From assembly GCF_000963945.1 (NCBI RefSeq), contig NZ_BAMW01000006.1:1-64000 (forward strand): a stretch of DNA of 64,000 bases, written 5' to 3'. The first letter of the stretch is position 1, and the number at the start of each line of letters is the position of its first letter. Source of the stretch: Acetobacter indonesiensis (GTDB lineage Bacteria; Pseudomonadota; Alphaproteobacteria; Acetobacterales; Acetobacteraceae). Positions 16,660-26,102 of the stretch are shown here, piece after piece. The translations under genes and the position numbers were made by a program. Below the pieces are notes generated by a model, which saw nothing but the letters and a program-made list of their open reading frames with translations, had not been told where the DNA came from and did no database searches.

Positions 16660-17502
16660 TTACAGAGTGTGAGGGTTTGGGACAGCTTCAATCGGTTCGG
16701 GGGTAAGGGACAGAAGCGGGTCAGACTCATCGTTTTTGCGTTTTGACAAAACCGTATCAAGCGGCTTGCCCAGATAGGCTTCCAGCACGTCTTCCGTCGG
16801 CCCATCCATGCGAATATGGCCGTTATCCATCCAGATCAGCCGGTTGCACCAGTCAGCCATGACATCGGCCATATGGCTGGACAGCACCAGAATATCGGCT
16901 TTTGACACCAGTGTTTCCAGACGTGAGCGTGCGCGCTGCCGGAAGGACGCATCACCCGCCATGAACCATTCATCCATCAGCAGGACATTCGGCATGATGG
17001 CGGTTGCCAGCCCGAAGGAAAGCCGGACCATCATGCCCGAACTGTAAGTCTGCACCGGCAGGTCCATAAATGATCCTAGGTCGGCAAAGGCTTCCACATC
17101 GTCTTCCACTTGGCGGATGGCCGCTTTTGACAGCCCGGCATACATGCCGCGCAGGTGAATATTTTCGCGGCCTGTCAGGTCAAGATTCATCCCAAGCGAT
17201 GGGTCTAGCAGGGTGCCAATCTGGCCCTGCACCGTTACGCTGCCTTCAACAGGTTCATAAATACCGGCCAGTGTACGCAGCAGGGTTGTTTTGCCCGCAC
17301 CGTTCCCGCCGACCAAACCCAGACGGTCACCGGGCTGCAGGGTAAAATTAATATTCTGAAGCGCCTGAACAACGACGCGCTCCCGTTTATCCTGTGTAAA
17401 GCGGCCGCCTAGACTGCTTTTGACTGTCTTGCGCAGACTGCGGGTCGTGCCGTGATACAGGGGGAAAGAAACGGCTAGATTTTCAACACGGATACTAACC
17501 AT
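16660..17502 (-). CDS. ABC exporter ATP-binding protein, Wzt/KpsT/TagH type
   Basis: 280-residue ATPase of a polysaccharide or polyol-phosphate exporter. Walker A GGNGAGKTT (65-73), signature YSSGM (153-157), Walker B VLLMDEW (173-179) with the FMAGD continuation typical of the Wzt/KpsT group. The N-terminal stretch (SFPLYHGTTRSLRK) is also typical. It lacks the C-terminal carbohydrate-binding domain of O-antigen Wzt proteins, so it resembles the capsule/teichoic-acid type. It follows the permease gene by 3 bases, forming a two-gene operon. The nearby glycosyltransferase gene (20-23 kb) is a plausible functional partner, but this is inference. Confidence 0.9.
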   Translation of the reverse strand: MVSIRVENLAVSFPLYHGTTRSLRKTVKSSLGGRFTQDKRERVVVQALQNINFTLQPGDRLGLVGGNGAGKTTLLRTLAGIYEPVEGSVTVQGQIGTLLDPSLGMNLDLTGRENIHLRGMYAGLSKAAIRQVEDDVEAFADLGSFMDLPVQTYSSGMMVRLSFGLATAIMPNVLLMDEWFMAGDASFRQRARSRLETLVSKADILVLSSHMADVMADWCNRLIWMDNGHIRMDGPTEDVLEAYLGKPLDTVLSKRKNDESDPLLSLTPEPIEAVPNPHTL

Positions 17503-17505
17503 TTC

Positions 17506-18378
17506 TTATACCCAATAGGCCAGACGGGCCCGCATCCGGGCAAACAGAACAAAGGTTACGCTGGCCAGAAAAGCAGACCATCCTAGTGCTGCGGGCCAGA
17601 CTGCGACCTGAACAGTATCCCCCAATAATGGGGTGCGTAGAATTTCCATCAGAGGGAAAAATGGATTGAGCAACAGCCAGTCCTGTCCCTCTTTCATGAG
17701 GTCAGGTGTCCATAAGATTGGCGTTATGAAGAAAAAAATCTGTATGCCGCTGGCCACAATAGGTGGAACATCGCGAAAGCGCGCCCCCAGAATCGCCAGC
17801 AGAAATGTAGCGACAAAACTATCAAACACCCACAGCAACAGGGCTGGCAGCAGCGTCCATGACCATAACGGCTCCACATGAAACCACAGGAACACCCCCA
17901 CAATCACAGGAATGTTGTGGGCTACCGTCAGCCAGTTACGCACGGTCGATCGCAGTACATGCATGCTGTAGGGCATTCGTGCGGAATGGATCAGGCCAGC
18001 AGCGGATGTGAAAGTGGTGCAGCCTTCTTGCAATGTGCCACCAATAAACCCCCATAGAATGAGAGAAAAAGTCAGGAATGGCAGATATTTATGCACATCC
18101 ATGTTCATCAGGTATGCATACAGCACACCCATGGCGGAAATCATGACCGTGGTTGATGCTGTCAGCCAGAAGGGGCCGAGAATGGAACCGCGATACCGGA
18201 GCTTGATATCCAGCCACCCCAGTGTGCATCCCAGCTTTGCAAATTTCAGCCCCTCTGCAAGGTCCCGCAGGGCATGTCGAAAATAGGACGTGCCTTTTTC
18301 TGGAACAAGATGCAGCACCGGTTCGGAAGAGGGGGAGTGCATACTGCCTGCTGAGGATGAAGTCTGCATGGTATCCAT
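17506..18378 (-). CDS. ABC exporter permease, Wzm/KpsM type
   Basis: 290-residue ABC-2 permease with about six membrane segments, forming the channel for the ATPase encoded just downstream. The motif YRGSILGPFWLTASTTVMIS near the first helix is characteristic of polysaccharide exporters of the Wzm/KpsM class. I used the ATG at 18378; a TTG start 11 codons earlier and an ATG three codons later are possible, and none has a strong ribosome site. It diverges from prs, sharing an upstream region of about 200 bases. Confidence 0.88.
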   Translation of the reverse strand: MDTMQTSSSAGSMHSPSSEPVLHLVPEKGTSYFRHALRDLAEGLKFAKLGCTLGWLDIKLRYRGSILGPFWLTASTTVMISAMGVLYAYLMNMDVHKYLPFLTFSLILWGFIGGTLQEGCTTFTSAAGLIHSARMPYSMHVLRSTVRNWLTVAHNIPVIVGVFLWFHVEPLWSWTLLPALLLWVFDSFVATFLLAILGARFRDVPPIVASGIQIFFFITPILWTPDLMKEGQDWLLLNPFFPLMEILRTPLLGDTVQVAVWPAALGWSAFLASVTFVLFARMRARLAYWV

Positions 18379-18574
18379 ATCATAGGGGCGATAGAGAACA
18401 GTGCCAGTCAACGCAAGGGTTGCCCACAGCAGACGCGGGCTTTTTTGTCACGCCATAAAACCGTCTGCCCTGTGGGCGCGCTATGATGGATGACAACAGC
18501 GGCAACGGTTGCTAAACCCCCCTCGACTCACCGCTCTTCTGCCACCACTGACAATGTCGGGAACCGTCCTTACC

Positions 18575-19507
18575 ATGAAGATCGTCGCCTGTAACAGCAA
18601 CCTGCCGCTGGCCGATGCAGTCGCCACCGAACTTGGCATGCCCCTGTGCAACGTAACCGTGCGCCGGTTTGCCGACATGGAAGTGTTTGTCGAAATTCAT
18701 GAAAACGTCCGCGGTGAAGACGTTTTTGTGGTGCAGAGCACCTGCACCCCTACCAATGACAATCTGATGGAACTGTTGGTCATGCTCGACGCGCTGCGTC
18801 GTGGGTCGGCCCGTCGTATTACGGCTGTCATGCCGTATTTCGGTTATGCCCGTCAGGACCGTAAATCTGGTCCTCGTACGCCTATCAGCGCCAAACTGGT
18901 TGCCAACCTGTTGGTAGAAGCCGGAGCCAATCGCGTGTTGACGCTTGATCTGCACGCCATGCAGATTCAGGGCTTCTTTGATATCCCGGTGGATAACCTG
19001 TACGCGGCACCGCTGTTCGTGCGCGATATCAAGGAACGGTATGGTGACCGGGATCTGATGATTGTTTCCCCTGATGTTGGCGGTGTGGTGCGTGCCCGTC
19101 AGTTGGCACAGCGTCTGAATACTGACCTTGCTATTATTGATAAACGGCGTGAACGAGCCGGTGTGTCTGAAGTCATGAACGTGATTGGCGATGTCAAAGG
19201 TCGTCATTGCCTTCTGGTGGACGATATTGTTGATAGTGGTGGTTCACTCTGCAATGCGGCGCAGGCGATTGCCAATAACGGCGCAGCGTCTGTAGGGGCG
19301 TATGTGACCCACGGTGTTCTGACCGGTAGTGCGGTTGAGCGGATTGGTAATTCCTGCATTGAAATGCTGACCCTGACAGACAGCATCAAGGCAACGGAAG
19401 CCGTTAGCGCTGCCAAAAACATTCGTCAGATTACCATTGCTGGCCTTCTGGCCCGCGCCATGCGTGCCGTGTCTGACGAAAGCTCCGTTTCTTCCCTATT
19501 CGATTGA
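18575..19507 (+). CDS. prs: Ribose-phosphate pyrophosphokinase
   Basis: 310-residue cytosolic enzyme making PRPP from ribose 5-phosphate and ATP for nucleotide, His and Trp synthesis. Family features are unmistakable: [18 protein letters not shown] near the N-terminus, the ATP-binding [19 protein letters not shown] loop, [18 protein letters not shown], and the PRPP loop DDIVDSGG at 216-223. Length is typical with the ATG at 18575; an open frame extends 22 codons upstream but would add a non-conserved tail. Followed after 6 bases by the histidine phosphatase gene, so co-transcribed. Confidence 0.97.
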   Translation: MKIVACNSNLPLADAVATELGMPLCNVTVRRFADMEVFVEIHENVRGEDVFVVQSTCTPTNDNLMELLVMLDALRRGSARRITAVMPYFGYARQDRKSGPRTPISAKLVANLLVEAGANRVLTLDLHAMQIQGFFDIPVDNLYAAPLFVRDIKERYGDRDLMIVSPDVGGVVRARQLAQRLNTDLAIIDKRRERAGVSEVMNVIGDVKGRHCLLVDDIVDSGGSLCNAAQAIANNGAASVGAYVTHGVLTGSAVERIGNSCIEMLTLTDSIKATEAVSAAKNIRQITIAGLLARAMRAVSDESSVSSLFD

Positions 19508-19513
19508 GACTCA

Positions 19514-20113
19514 ATGATACAGCTTAGCCTCCGTCCCTACTGGTATCTGCGTCACGGTCAGACAGACTGGAATCGTGATGGTCTGTCACAGGGGCGCACT
19601 GATGTGCCCCTGAATGAAACAGGCATTACGCAGGCAGATGCGGCGGCCAAGCTGTTTGAAACGTGTGTCAGCAAACATACGCCTTTCACGCATATTGTCA
19701 GTTCCCCGCTTGATCGTGCCTTTCAAACGGCTGCCATTGTAAGGGAAGGGCTGATTGCCAAAGGGTTTGAGGCTTTTCCGCTGGAAACCGATGAAGGGCT
19801 TGAAGAAGTCTGTTTTGGTGAGCAGGAAGGCCAACCTATGGGAGACTGGTACGATAGCTGGATAGCGGGTAATTATACGCCAGCTGGGGCCGAGCCCTTT
19901 TCCGTTTTGCGTGCCAGAGCTGTCGAAGCCATCAATCGGGCTACGGAACACGGGGGGGTGCCCCTGATTGTTGCCCATGGTGCTCTGTTCCGTGCGCTGC
20001 GGGCGGCCATGAATCTTCCTGCCAATGTTCGCCTGCCAAACGCAACGCCCTTGTGGCTAGAACCGGGGGCCGCAACGCAGGATGCTTGGTCATTGACAGT
20101 CGTTGATGCCTGA
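19514..20113 (+). CDS. Histidine phosphatase family protein
   Basis: 199-residue protein of the phosphoglycerate-mutase-like superfamily. The catalytic motif RHGQTDWN starts at Arg13 with His14 as the phospho-acceptor; SSPLDRAFQTA supplies the second Arg; EEVCFGEQEGQP contains the acidic residue; IVAHGALFRAL holds the second His. Such enzymes dephosphorylate small phosphometabolites, and the substrate cannot be read. It is separated by only 6 bases from prs, so a role in nucleotide or sugar-phosphate metabolism is plausible. Its stop faces the stop of the glycosyltransferase gene. Confidence 0.92.
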   Translation: MIQLSLRPYWYLRHGQTDWNRDGLSQGRTDVPLNETGITQADAAAKLFETCVSKHTPFTHIVSSPLDRAFQTAAIVREGLIAKGFEAFPLETDEGLEEVCFGEQEGQPMGDWYDSWIAGNYTPAGAEPFSVLRARAVEAINRATEHGGVPLIVAHGALFRALRAAMNLPANVRLPNATPLWLEPGAATQDAWSLTVVDA

Positions 20114-20163
20114 AGCGGCTACCGAATAAAGCTTGGTTTTGTAGGTTTCATCGCGCGCCGAAG

Positions 20164-22971
20164 TTAGGACGCGGCTGGCTGGAACAGAATGGATAACAGC
20201 TTTTCCGGTGGGATATGCAGCGGAACCAGCATTCCGCCTCCCATATCGCGTATGCGCTCTGCCGGAGCCCCAATGTCATACGCAATGACCGGTTTTTCAG
20301 TCATCCAGATTTGGGTCAGAACATAAGACCATGTTTCCGGCCATGTCGAGGGAAGAAAAAACCAGTCAATTTCATGGTGTGTTGTAAATCGGCTGATTTC
20401 AAACTCTTTGTAGCGACCAGTAATTGTTACACGCCCCGTGTCTGTCAACAGTTTATCATCACAACTAAAGCCGATCAGAACAAATTCGATGTTGTAATCA
20501 GTTTGCTCCGCCAGTTCTGCTAGTGCGAGCAGTGCATGGTAGCCTTTCTCTAGCCCGATTGCGCCTAAAACGCCGATGGTTCGCTTTTGGGTGGGTGGTA
20601 GGTGTGGAAAGGCAAGTTCTCCTTTTTTAACAACTTTTTCCCATGGCCGGAGGGTGACAGCAACGCCTAACTGTCGCTGAATACGTCTGGCAGCATCGCG
20701 TGACGGTGCAATGATCTGATCTGCTTTTTGAAACAGTGCGTGGCTTAACAGTCTTAAACGGGCAACGGGCATGTTTTCACCTGTGCGGCTGCCATAAATG
20801 TTCAGGCAACGCTGGCAACCAGCAACAGACGGTTCACCGCAATAGCGTCCTTGTTTCTGGCTTAGGGTGATCTGCGGACAAAACCATGAGTAATCATGAA
20901 TATATACATCGTAAGGAAAAGGGAGATCAGACAAACGGACTATTTTTTCTAGTCCACTGCCGATATAGCTATGTATTTCTAATTTAATGCAATTCAGTGC
21001 GCGGGCAATTTTGCGAAATGCAAATGCGCTGATGGGAAATGACAGGTTAGGAAAATCTGCTTGATGAATAGTTTGCAACCGCCACATCCGTTTGCCTGAA
21101 AGATGTGTTTCCGGCGTCATGATAAACGGAATTAACCCTTGGTCGACGTGATAAGCTGCCTGCCGTCCCACATGACGCAGCACCCCGCCGTCCCGGTCAT
21201 GCATGATCAAAATGATGGATGGCTGCTTTCCGTATCGTTGGTGAAAGCGGGCAAGATCAAGTTTTTGACGAAAAGACCTTAAAGGATCTTGTTCCTGCCA
21301 GTAGCGAATTTTTCTGTCATAGCCTTTATGGATGTCGTTTATAATGGACAGGTTGCGTCGTATGAGATCGACTTTTACGGCTTTGAAAGATTGGCTTTCT
21401 GCGTGCCCAACATAGGTGCCAAGGCACGCGACGTGTCGCCAGCCTAATGCGGTGGCGCGGCAGGAGAAATCATTTTCTTCTCCATAGCCTTGTCCAAAAA
21501 TATCCTCTCGCAGAAGGCCAACCTGATCAAGGCAGGTTGCCTTGATATACATGCAGAAGCCATGAGCGGTTGGGACTTCAGGTGCCTCACCACCCCATAT
21601 ATCAGCACATAACTGGCTTAATTCAGCGCATTGCGTCTCATTGGGAATGGGGGAACGCCCATGCGGATCAGGGTAACTGAAAATAGTAGCATTGTTTGAT
21701 AAAGCTGTTGCTGTTCCAATATCATTTTTTGAATAAGCAGCCTTTTGTAACTGTGAAACCCAGTTGGCAGAAACAAGTGTGTCACTGTTAAGTAGAATGA
21801 CATCTTCGCCAGTTTTTCGCTGCCTTAAACCAGCGTTTGCCGTTGCTGGAAAGCCAAGATTATGCCTGTTATGGCTGATAGAAACATCATTCTGAAAGGC
21901 CATGTCAGCCAGTAACGCTTGAATTTGTGGATCCGGTGAAGCGTCGTTGACAAGAATGAGACGTGTATTTTCATCTTTGTGAAGAAGTACAAGGCGCAAA
22001 CAGTCTTGCGTTGCTTTAAAGCCATTATAAACCGGGATAATTACAGCAACAGGTGGATAAGAAGATGTTAGGCAGTCCGCCTGTTTTTCTATCGAGTTGT
22101 TATTTTTATTTTGCTCTCTTTCACATGAGGTTGCGGGGAAGCGTTCAGCTATTTGGTGTGCGTAAAATGTGGCTTGTTCGGCAAAGAGATCTAGCGGTAC
22201 AGGACTACCATATAACGATGTTCCGACATCGCTTTTTACAAAAACAGATGCTTTTAAATTTGAAAGTTTCTTGATAGAGAAGCAGAATTCAGGTTCACAC
22301 TCCTGACCTGATAAAGTTTTAATGTTGAAAAGTGCTTGTGGGGCAGTCGTCTGATAATACCGAACAGTGTGGCCTGCCTGATCGATGCCAGAAAAGCAGA
22401 TTTTGACAGGCTTCTCCGGTTCTGCCCGATATCTTGCCCACCCTTGCAGTTTACCATCGCGAAGTTCCACAAAGCCGTCATTTTGTAGAACTGTCCTGAC
22501 GTTTAAACTGCTTCCAAAAAAACTATGCTCTGGATGATGAAGGGTAATTGTTTGGGTCTCTCGCCACCCCTTAGGCAGCGTGATGACAGTGTGTTCTTCG
22601 TTCTGCCGTGTAACAAGGTCTGGCCAGTAGTAAACAGCCTTATCCAAATGGACTGTTATTTTCTGCTTGTCTATTTCCTTAACGGTTCTGATCTGTAGTT
22701 TTCCACTTAGCGAAAAACCGATCCACCCTGCATGGTGGGTTTGCGCGATAAGTAATTTAGTAAGAATAGAAAAAAGAGAATGAGGGAAGGGGGAATATTG
22801 CTTTAAGTAATCAGTGAACTCTTGTTCTGCTAAATGCCAGTTTTTGAAATGAATACGCGTGCACAACAGAAGCATGTGGCATATGCGTGACGAAGCTCTA
22901 TTTTTCAGAAATTCAAAGGGTTCTGAAGCTGTGGGGATATCAAGCAAAAGGCGCAAGCACCCGATTGCCAT
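20164..22971 (-). CDS. Two-domain glycosyltransferase (GT2 plus GT4-like)
   Basis: 935 residues. A GT-A fold GT2 domain occupies about residues 300-560 (VAVIIPVYNGFKATQDC, LVNDASPD, LLNSDTLVSANWV, a later GQGYGEENDF). A GT-B, GT4-like domain follows (about 600-930) with GVLRHVGRQAAYHVD, IIAPSRDAARRIQ, GVLGAIGLEKGY and LPSTWPETWSYVLTQIWM. The protein would add sugars to a surface polysaccharide from the cytosolic face. The gene is clearly AT-richer than its neighbours, suggesting acquisition by transfer. In the frame of this gene a stop lies five codons before the ATG, while the alternative frame upstream (22905-23165) also looks coding, so the true N-terminus may be frameshifted. Confidence 0.85.
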   Translation of the reverse strand: MAIGCLRLLLDIPTASEPFEFLKNRASSRICHMLLLCTRIHFKNWHLAEQEFTDYLKQYSPFPHSLFSILTKLLIAQTHHAGWIGFSLSGKLQIRTVKEIDKQKITVHLDKAVYYWPDLVTRQNEEHTVITLPKGWRETQTITLHHPEHSFFGSSLNVRTVLQNDGFVELRDGKLQGWARYRAEPEKPVKICFSGIDQAGHTVRYYQTTAPQALFNIKTLSGQECEPEFCFSIKKLSNLKASVFVKSDVGTSLYGSPVPLDLFAEQATFYAHQIAERFPATSCEREQNKNNNSIEKQADCLTSSYPPVAVIIPVYNGFKATQDCLRLVLLHKDENTRLILVNDASPDPQIQALLADMAFQNDVSISHNRHNLGFPATANAGLRQRKTGEDVILLNSDTLVSANWVSQLQKAAYSKNDIGTATALSNNATIFSYPDPHGRSPIPNETQCAELSQLCADIWGGEAPEVPTAHGFCMYIKATCLDQVGLLREDIFGQGYGEENDFSCRATALGWRHVACLGTYVGHAESQSFKAVKVDLIRRNLSIINDIHKGYDRKIRYWQEQDPLRSFRQKLDLARFHQRYGKQPSIILIMHDRDGGVLRHVGRQAAYHVDQGLIPFIMTPETHLSGKRMWRLQTIHQADFPNLSFPISAFAFRKIARALNCIKLEIHSYIGSGLEKIVRLSDLPFPYDVYIHDYSWFCPQITLSQKQGRYCGEPSVAGCQRCLNIYGSRTGENMPVARLRLLSHALFQKADQIIAPSRDAARRIQRQLGVAVTLRPWEKVVKKGELAFPHLPPTQKRTIGVLGAIGLEKGYHALLALAELAEQTDYNIEFVLIGFSCDDKLLTDTGRVTITGRYKEFEISRFTTHHEIDWFFLPSTWPETWSYVLTQIWMTEKPVIAYDIGAPAERIRDMGGGMLVPLHIPPEKLLSILFQPAAS

Positions 22972-23165
22972 TGTATGCGTCCGTCACTGGGATGAGTGCG
23001 CTGTAAATATTCATAGTGAAGAAGTGTTTTATAAAGGGTTTCGTGGGAGACCGGGGCCTTGAGCTCACACCATTTCACGAAGTCGTTTTCTGTCTGAAAA
23101 TCGGCAAAAAGAAGAGTGAGAATATGGACCGCAAAGCGATAAAGCGATTCCCGAAAGACAGGCAT
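22905..23165 (-). pseudogene. Possible frameshifted N-terminal segment of the glycosyltransferase
   Basis: An 86-codon frame (starting MPVFRESLYRFAVHILTLLF) that overlaps the first 67 bases of the glycosyltransferase in another frame. Its residues up to about 64 are protein-like and helical (DFVKWCELKAPVSHETLYKT), whereas its last part after the overlap looks less natural than the other frame. A single-base shift near 22965-22985 would join it to the glycosyltransferase and give a protein of about 1000 residues. It may alternatively be a chance overlap or a sequencing error. Confidence 0.4.
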
Positions 23166-23548
23166 ACGATCAAGTCCATATGTCGGCAGAAACCGCGTGT
23201 GTTTATTTTTAACTTATAGATTTGATGGCGTTTGTGTCAATTGGTGTTAGGCCTCTCTTTTGTGGAGTGAAATGCACCAGTCCCCCCCTCGATTTCGCGT
23301 GAAAGGCTTGGGAATATATAGGCCATGCATCGCTGCTCTCCAGGGTCTGTAGATTGCCTCATCGGCAGAGTGTCTCAAATCTGAAACAGTTCCGGCTCTT
23401 TACTACAAACGTGTGTGAAACCCCTTGTGTGAACAGTGGCAATTTTTAGGCGCTTCCTGTTGATCAGACAGGCTGGCCGCTGACAGACGAGACCTGACAG
23501 CCTCACAAATTGCTCCGGCCGACTGAACACATCAGAGAGAAACACAGC
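23166..23548. other. 383-base intergenic region upstream of the quinoprotein dehydrogenase
   Basis: Divergent region between the glycosyltransferase side (minus) and the quinoprotein gene (plus). It contains the inverted repeat TGTCTCA-AATC-TGAAACA at 23371-23388, listed separately. No other gene or RNA structure was recognised. Confidence 0.6.
23371..23388 (+). promoter_or_regulatory. Candidate operator of the GAF/Fis regulator
   Basis: TGTCTCA, 4-base spacer, TGAAACA: an imperfect inverted repeat with six of seven positions matching between arms. It lies about 160 bases before the ATG of the quinoprotein gene, a distance fitting an upstream activator site. Fis-type HTH dimers such as the regulator at 27152 bind symmetric sites of this size. 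The pairing of this site with that regulator is inference. Confidence 0.4.
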
Positions 23549-26035
23549 ATGCGAGAGAGTAATAAGGGGTTATTTACAATCATAACCTCAGCCTTACTGG
23601 CTCTTATCGGACTATTCCTGTTTTTGGGCGGCGCGGAGCTGCTTTTCCTTGGCGGGTCGTGGTTCTATATTCTGGCAGGCGCAGTTCTGCTTGCCATAGC
23701 CATTAGTGGCTTCAAAAACCCCAAACTGGCAGCCCGCCTGTATGCAGCATTGCTGCTTGTGGCCACTGTCTGGTCCCTTTTTGAAGTCGGCTTCAATATC
23801 TGGGGGCTTGAAGTCCGCCTGATGACGCTGATTGGCCTTGGTGTCTGGCTGTTGCTGCCATGGGTATGGCGCACGGGCCAGAACTGGCTGACAGACAAGC
23901 GCGAAGTGCTGGGGTCAGTCGTGGTGTCCTGCCTTGTCGTGCTGGCAAGCTGCTTCTCATCCTATTCCATCAACGGCACTGTTCCGGCTGATCGTATGTC
24001 CGCGCAGGGCCAGAAAGATGATGCAGCCGAAGGCGTGGCCGATTCAGACTGGGCAGCCTATGGCCGCACAGTCGGGGGGGACCGCTATTCTCCCGTAGGG
24101 CAGATCACACCGGCCAACATCAGCCACCTGAAGCGCGCATGGATGACCCGTACGGGTGACGTGCAGCAGGATGGCGAAGGGACGGTGGCTGGGCCTGACC
24201 AGGGGCACGAGTTCAACCTTGAACTGACGCCTATCAAGGTCGGTGACACACTTTATATGTGCACGCCCCATAGCTGGGTCATGGCGGTTGATGCCACGAC
24301 AGGTAAAGTCAAATGGAAGTTTGACCCAAAGCCCGATACGGCTGATCTGGCCAAGAACGTGTATCTGGCCTGCCGCGGTGTGTCTTACTACCACATCCCG
24401 GATGAAATTCAGACAAGCTGCCGCAACCGTATCTATTCTCCGGTCGCAGACGTGCGCATGGTGGCCGTGAATGCGGAAACCGGCAAACCGTGTGATGACT
24501 TCGGTGACCACGGGTTTATTTCCCTGCGTCAGTATCTGGGCCACGTGCCGCACGGTTTCCACTTTGTCACATCCCCCCCGATGGTGGCGAAAAACCGCGT
24601 GATTACGGGTGGCTGGGTGTTTGATAACCAGGCCAACTTTGAACCGTCTGGCGCAATCCGTGCCTTCAATGCCACCACGGGTGAAATTGAATGGGCGTGG
24701 GACGCCGGCCATACACCGGAAACATGGAAACCCGGCACCGATGACGTGCTGACGCGTGACACCCCGAACGCATGGGGCGTTTACACGGCAGACCTCAATC
24801 TGGGTCTGGTTTACATCCCGACAGGCAACTCTCCGCCTGATAACTGGGGTGGCTCACGTCGTCCGTTTGACGATGCAACCTCTTCTGCCACCATCGCACT
24901 TGATATCGAAACTGGTGAACGTCGGTGGACGTATCAGACCGTGCATCACGACCTGTGGGACATGGATATTCCATCCGGCCCGTCCATGGTTGATCTGCCC
25001 GGCCCGAATGGGGAAAGCGTTCCCGCACTGGTGCAAAGCACCAAACGCGGTGAATTCTTTGTGCTTGACCGTCGTACCGGCCAGCCGGTTCCCGGTTACC
25101 CTGTAGAAGAAAAACCTGTTCCCACCGCCGGTATTGCACCAGATGACCGCGTGTCCCCCACGCAGCCTTATCCGGTTGGTATGCCGTCCCTGACGCCGCC
25201 TGATCTGAAGGAAACGGATATGTGGGGCGCAACCCTGCTTGATCAGATGATCTGCCGTATCCAGTATCGTCAGTCAGCGTATGAAGGTCAGTTCACACCG
25301 CCGCATGTTGGCCAGACCACCATTGTCTATCCGGCATTCTATGGCGTGGTTGACTGGCAGGGCATTACCATTGACCCGCAGCGTAAACTTCTGCTGGCCA
25401 ATGCAAGCTACCTGCCGTTCCGCATCCGTCTGGAAAAGCGTGAAACGCTTGAAGCCCCCGGTACTCTGCCAAAATGGGATGGTAAAGGGGAAGAACCGGC
25501 AGCCAAGGGTGATGCTCTGTCAGTTTCGCCTGACTACGGCACGCCGTACATTGCCTACACCAACCCGTGGCTGAACCCGCTGCAGATTCCGTGCAAAGGG
25601 CCAGTCTGGGGCACGCTGACGGCTATTGATCTGGTGACAAAGAAAATTGTCTGGCAGCACCCGGTCGGGACAACGCGTGACACCGGGCCTTTCCGGACGC
25701 ACAACAACCTGCCACTGCCAACAGGCATGTATAACATTGGCGGGAACATTGTGACCAAAGGTGGCGTGGTGTTCATGGGGGCAACAGCAGATGACTATCT
25801 GCGCGCCTTTGATCTTTCCAGCGGCAAGGTGATCTGGAGTGATCGTCTACCCGCCGGTGGTCAGGCTACGCCGATGTCTTATGAAGCTGGTGGCAAACAG
25901 TACGTTGTTATTGCTGCGGGTGGCCATGGTGGCCTCGGGACAAGAAGCGGTGATTACATCATTGCTTATACGCTCGATGGTGCCCAAGGTGCCGGTGCGC
26001 AGGCTACTGGTGCGCAAGGCGACGCTGCCCACTAA
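23549..26035 (+). CDS. Membrane-bound PQQ dehydrogenase, glucose/quinate/shikimate family
   Basis: 828-residue quinoprotein. Five hydrophobic segments in residues 1-145 anchor it in the inner membrane and pass electrons to ubiquinone; an eight-bladed PQQ propeller faces the periplasm (about 165-828). Family motifs: SDWAAYGRTVGGDRYSPVGQ, HDLWDMDIPSGP with Asp471/Asp473, Lys499 in STKRGEFF (equivalents of the catalytic Asp and PQQ-contacting Lys of E. coli Gcd), DMWGATLLDQMICRIQY, and the closing GGQATPMSYEAGGKQYV. It oxidises a sugar, cyclitol or hydroxy acid; glucose, quinate and inositol cannot be told apart by eye. Start at 23549 is favoured because the preceding 13 codons lack a ribosome site. 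The next gene encodes an exported outer-membrane-like protein, followed by a GAF/Fis regulator. Confidence 0.93.
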   Translation: MRESNKGLFTIITSALLALIGLFLFLGGAELLFLGGSWFYILAGAVLLAIAISGFKNPKLAARLYAALLLVATVWSLFEVGFNIWGLEVRLMTLIGLGVWLLLPWVWRTGQNWLTDKREVLGSVVVSCLVVLASCFSSYSINGTVPADRMSAQGQKDDAAEGVADSDWAAYGRTVGGDRYSPVGQITPANISHLKRAWMTRTGDVQQDGEGTVAGPDQGHEFNLELTPIKVGDTLYMCTPHSWVMAVDATTGKVKWKFDPKPDTADLAKNVYLACRGVSYYHIPDEIQTSCRNRIYSPVADVRMVAVNAETGKPCDDFGDHGFISLRQYLGHVPHGFHFVTSPPMVAKNRVITGGWVFDNQANFEPSGAIRAFNATTGEIEWAWDAGHTPETWKPGTDDVLTRDTPNAWGVYTADLNLGLVYIPTGNSPPDNWGGSRRPFDDATSSATIALDIETGERRWTYQTVHHDLWDMDIPSGPSMVDLPGPNGESVPALVQSTKRGEFFVLDRRTGQPVPGYPVEEKPVPTAGIAPDDRVSPTQPYPVGMPSLTPPDLKETDMWGATLLDQMICRIQYRQSAYEGQFTPPHVGQTTIVYPAFYGVVDWQGITIDPQRKLLLANASYLPFRIRLEKRETLEAPGTLPKWDGKGEEPAAKGDALSVSPDYGTPYIAYTNPWLNPLQIPCKGPVWGTLTAIDLVTKKIVWQHPVGTTRDTGPFRTHNNLPLPTGMYNIGGNIVTKGGVVFMGATADDYLRAFDLSSGKVIWSDRLPAGGQATPMSYEAGGKQYVVIAAGGHGGLGTRSGDYIIAYTLDGAQGAGAQATGAQGDAAH

Positions 26036-26102
26036 ACAGGCTTGAATGCGGGGTCTCGAAAAACAATTCGGGGCCCCGTTTCTTAATTACGGAAATAACC
26101 TT

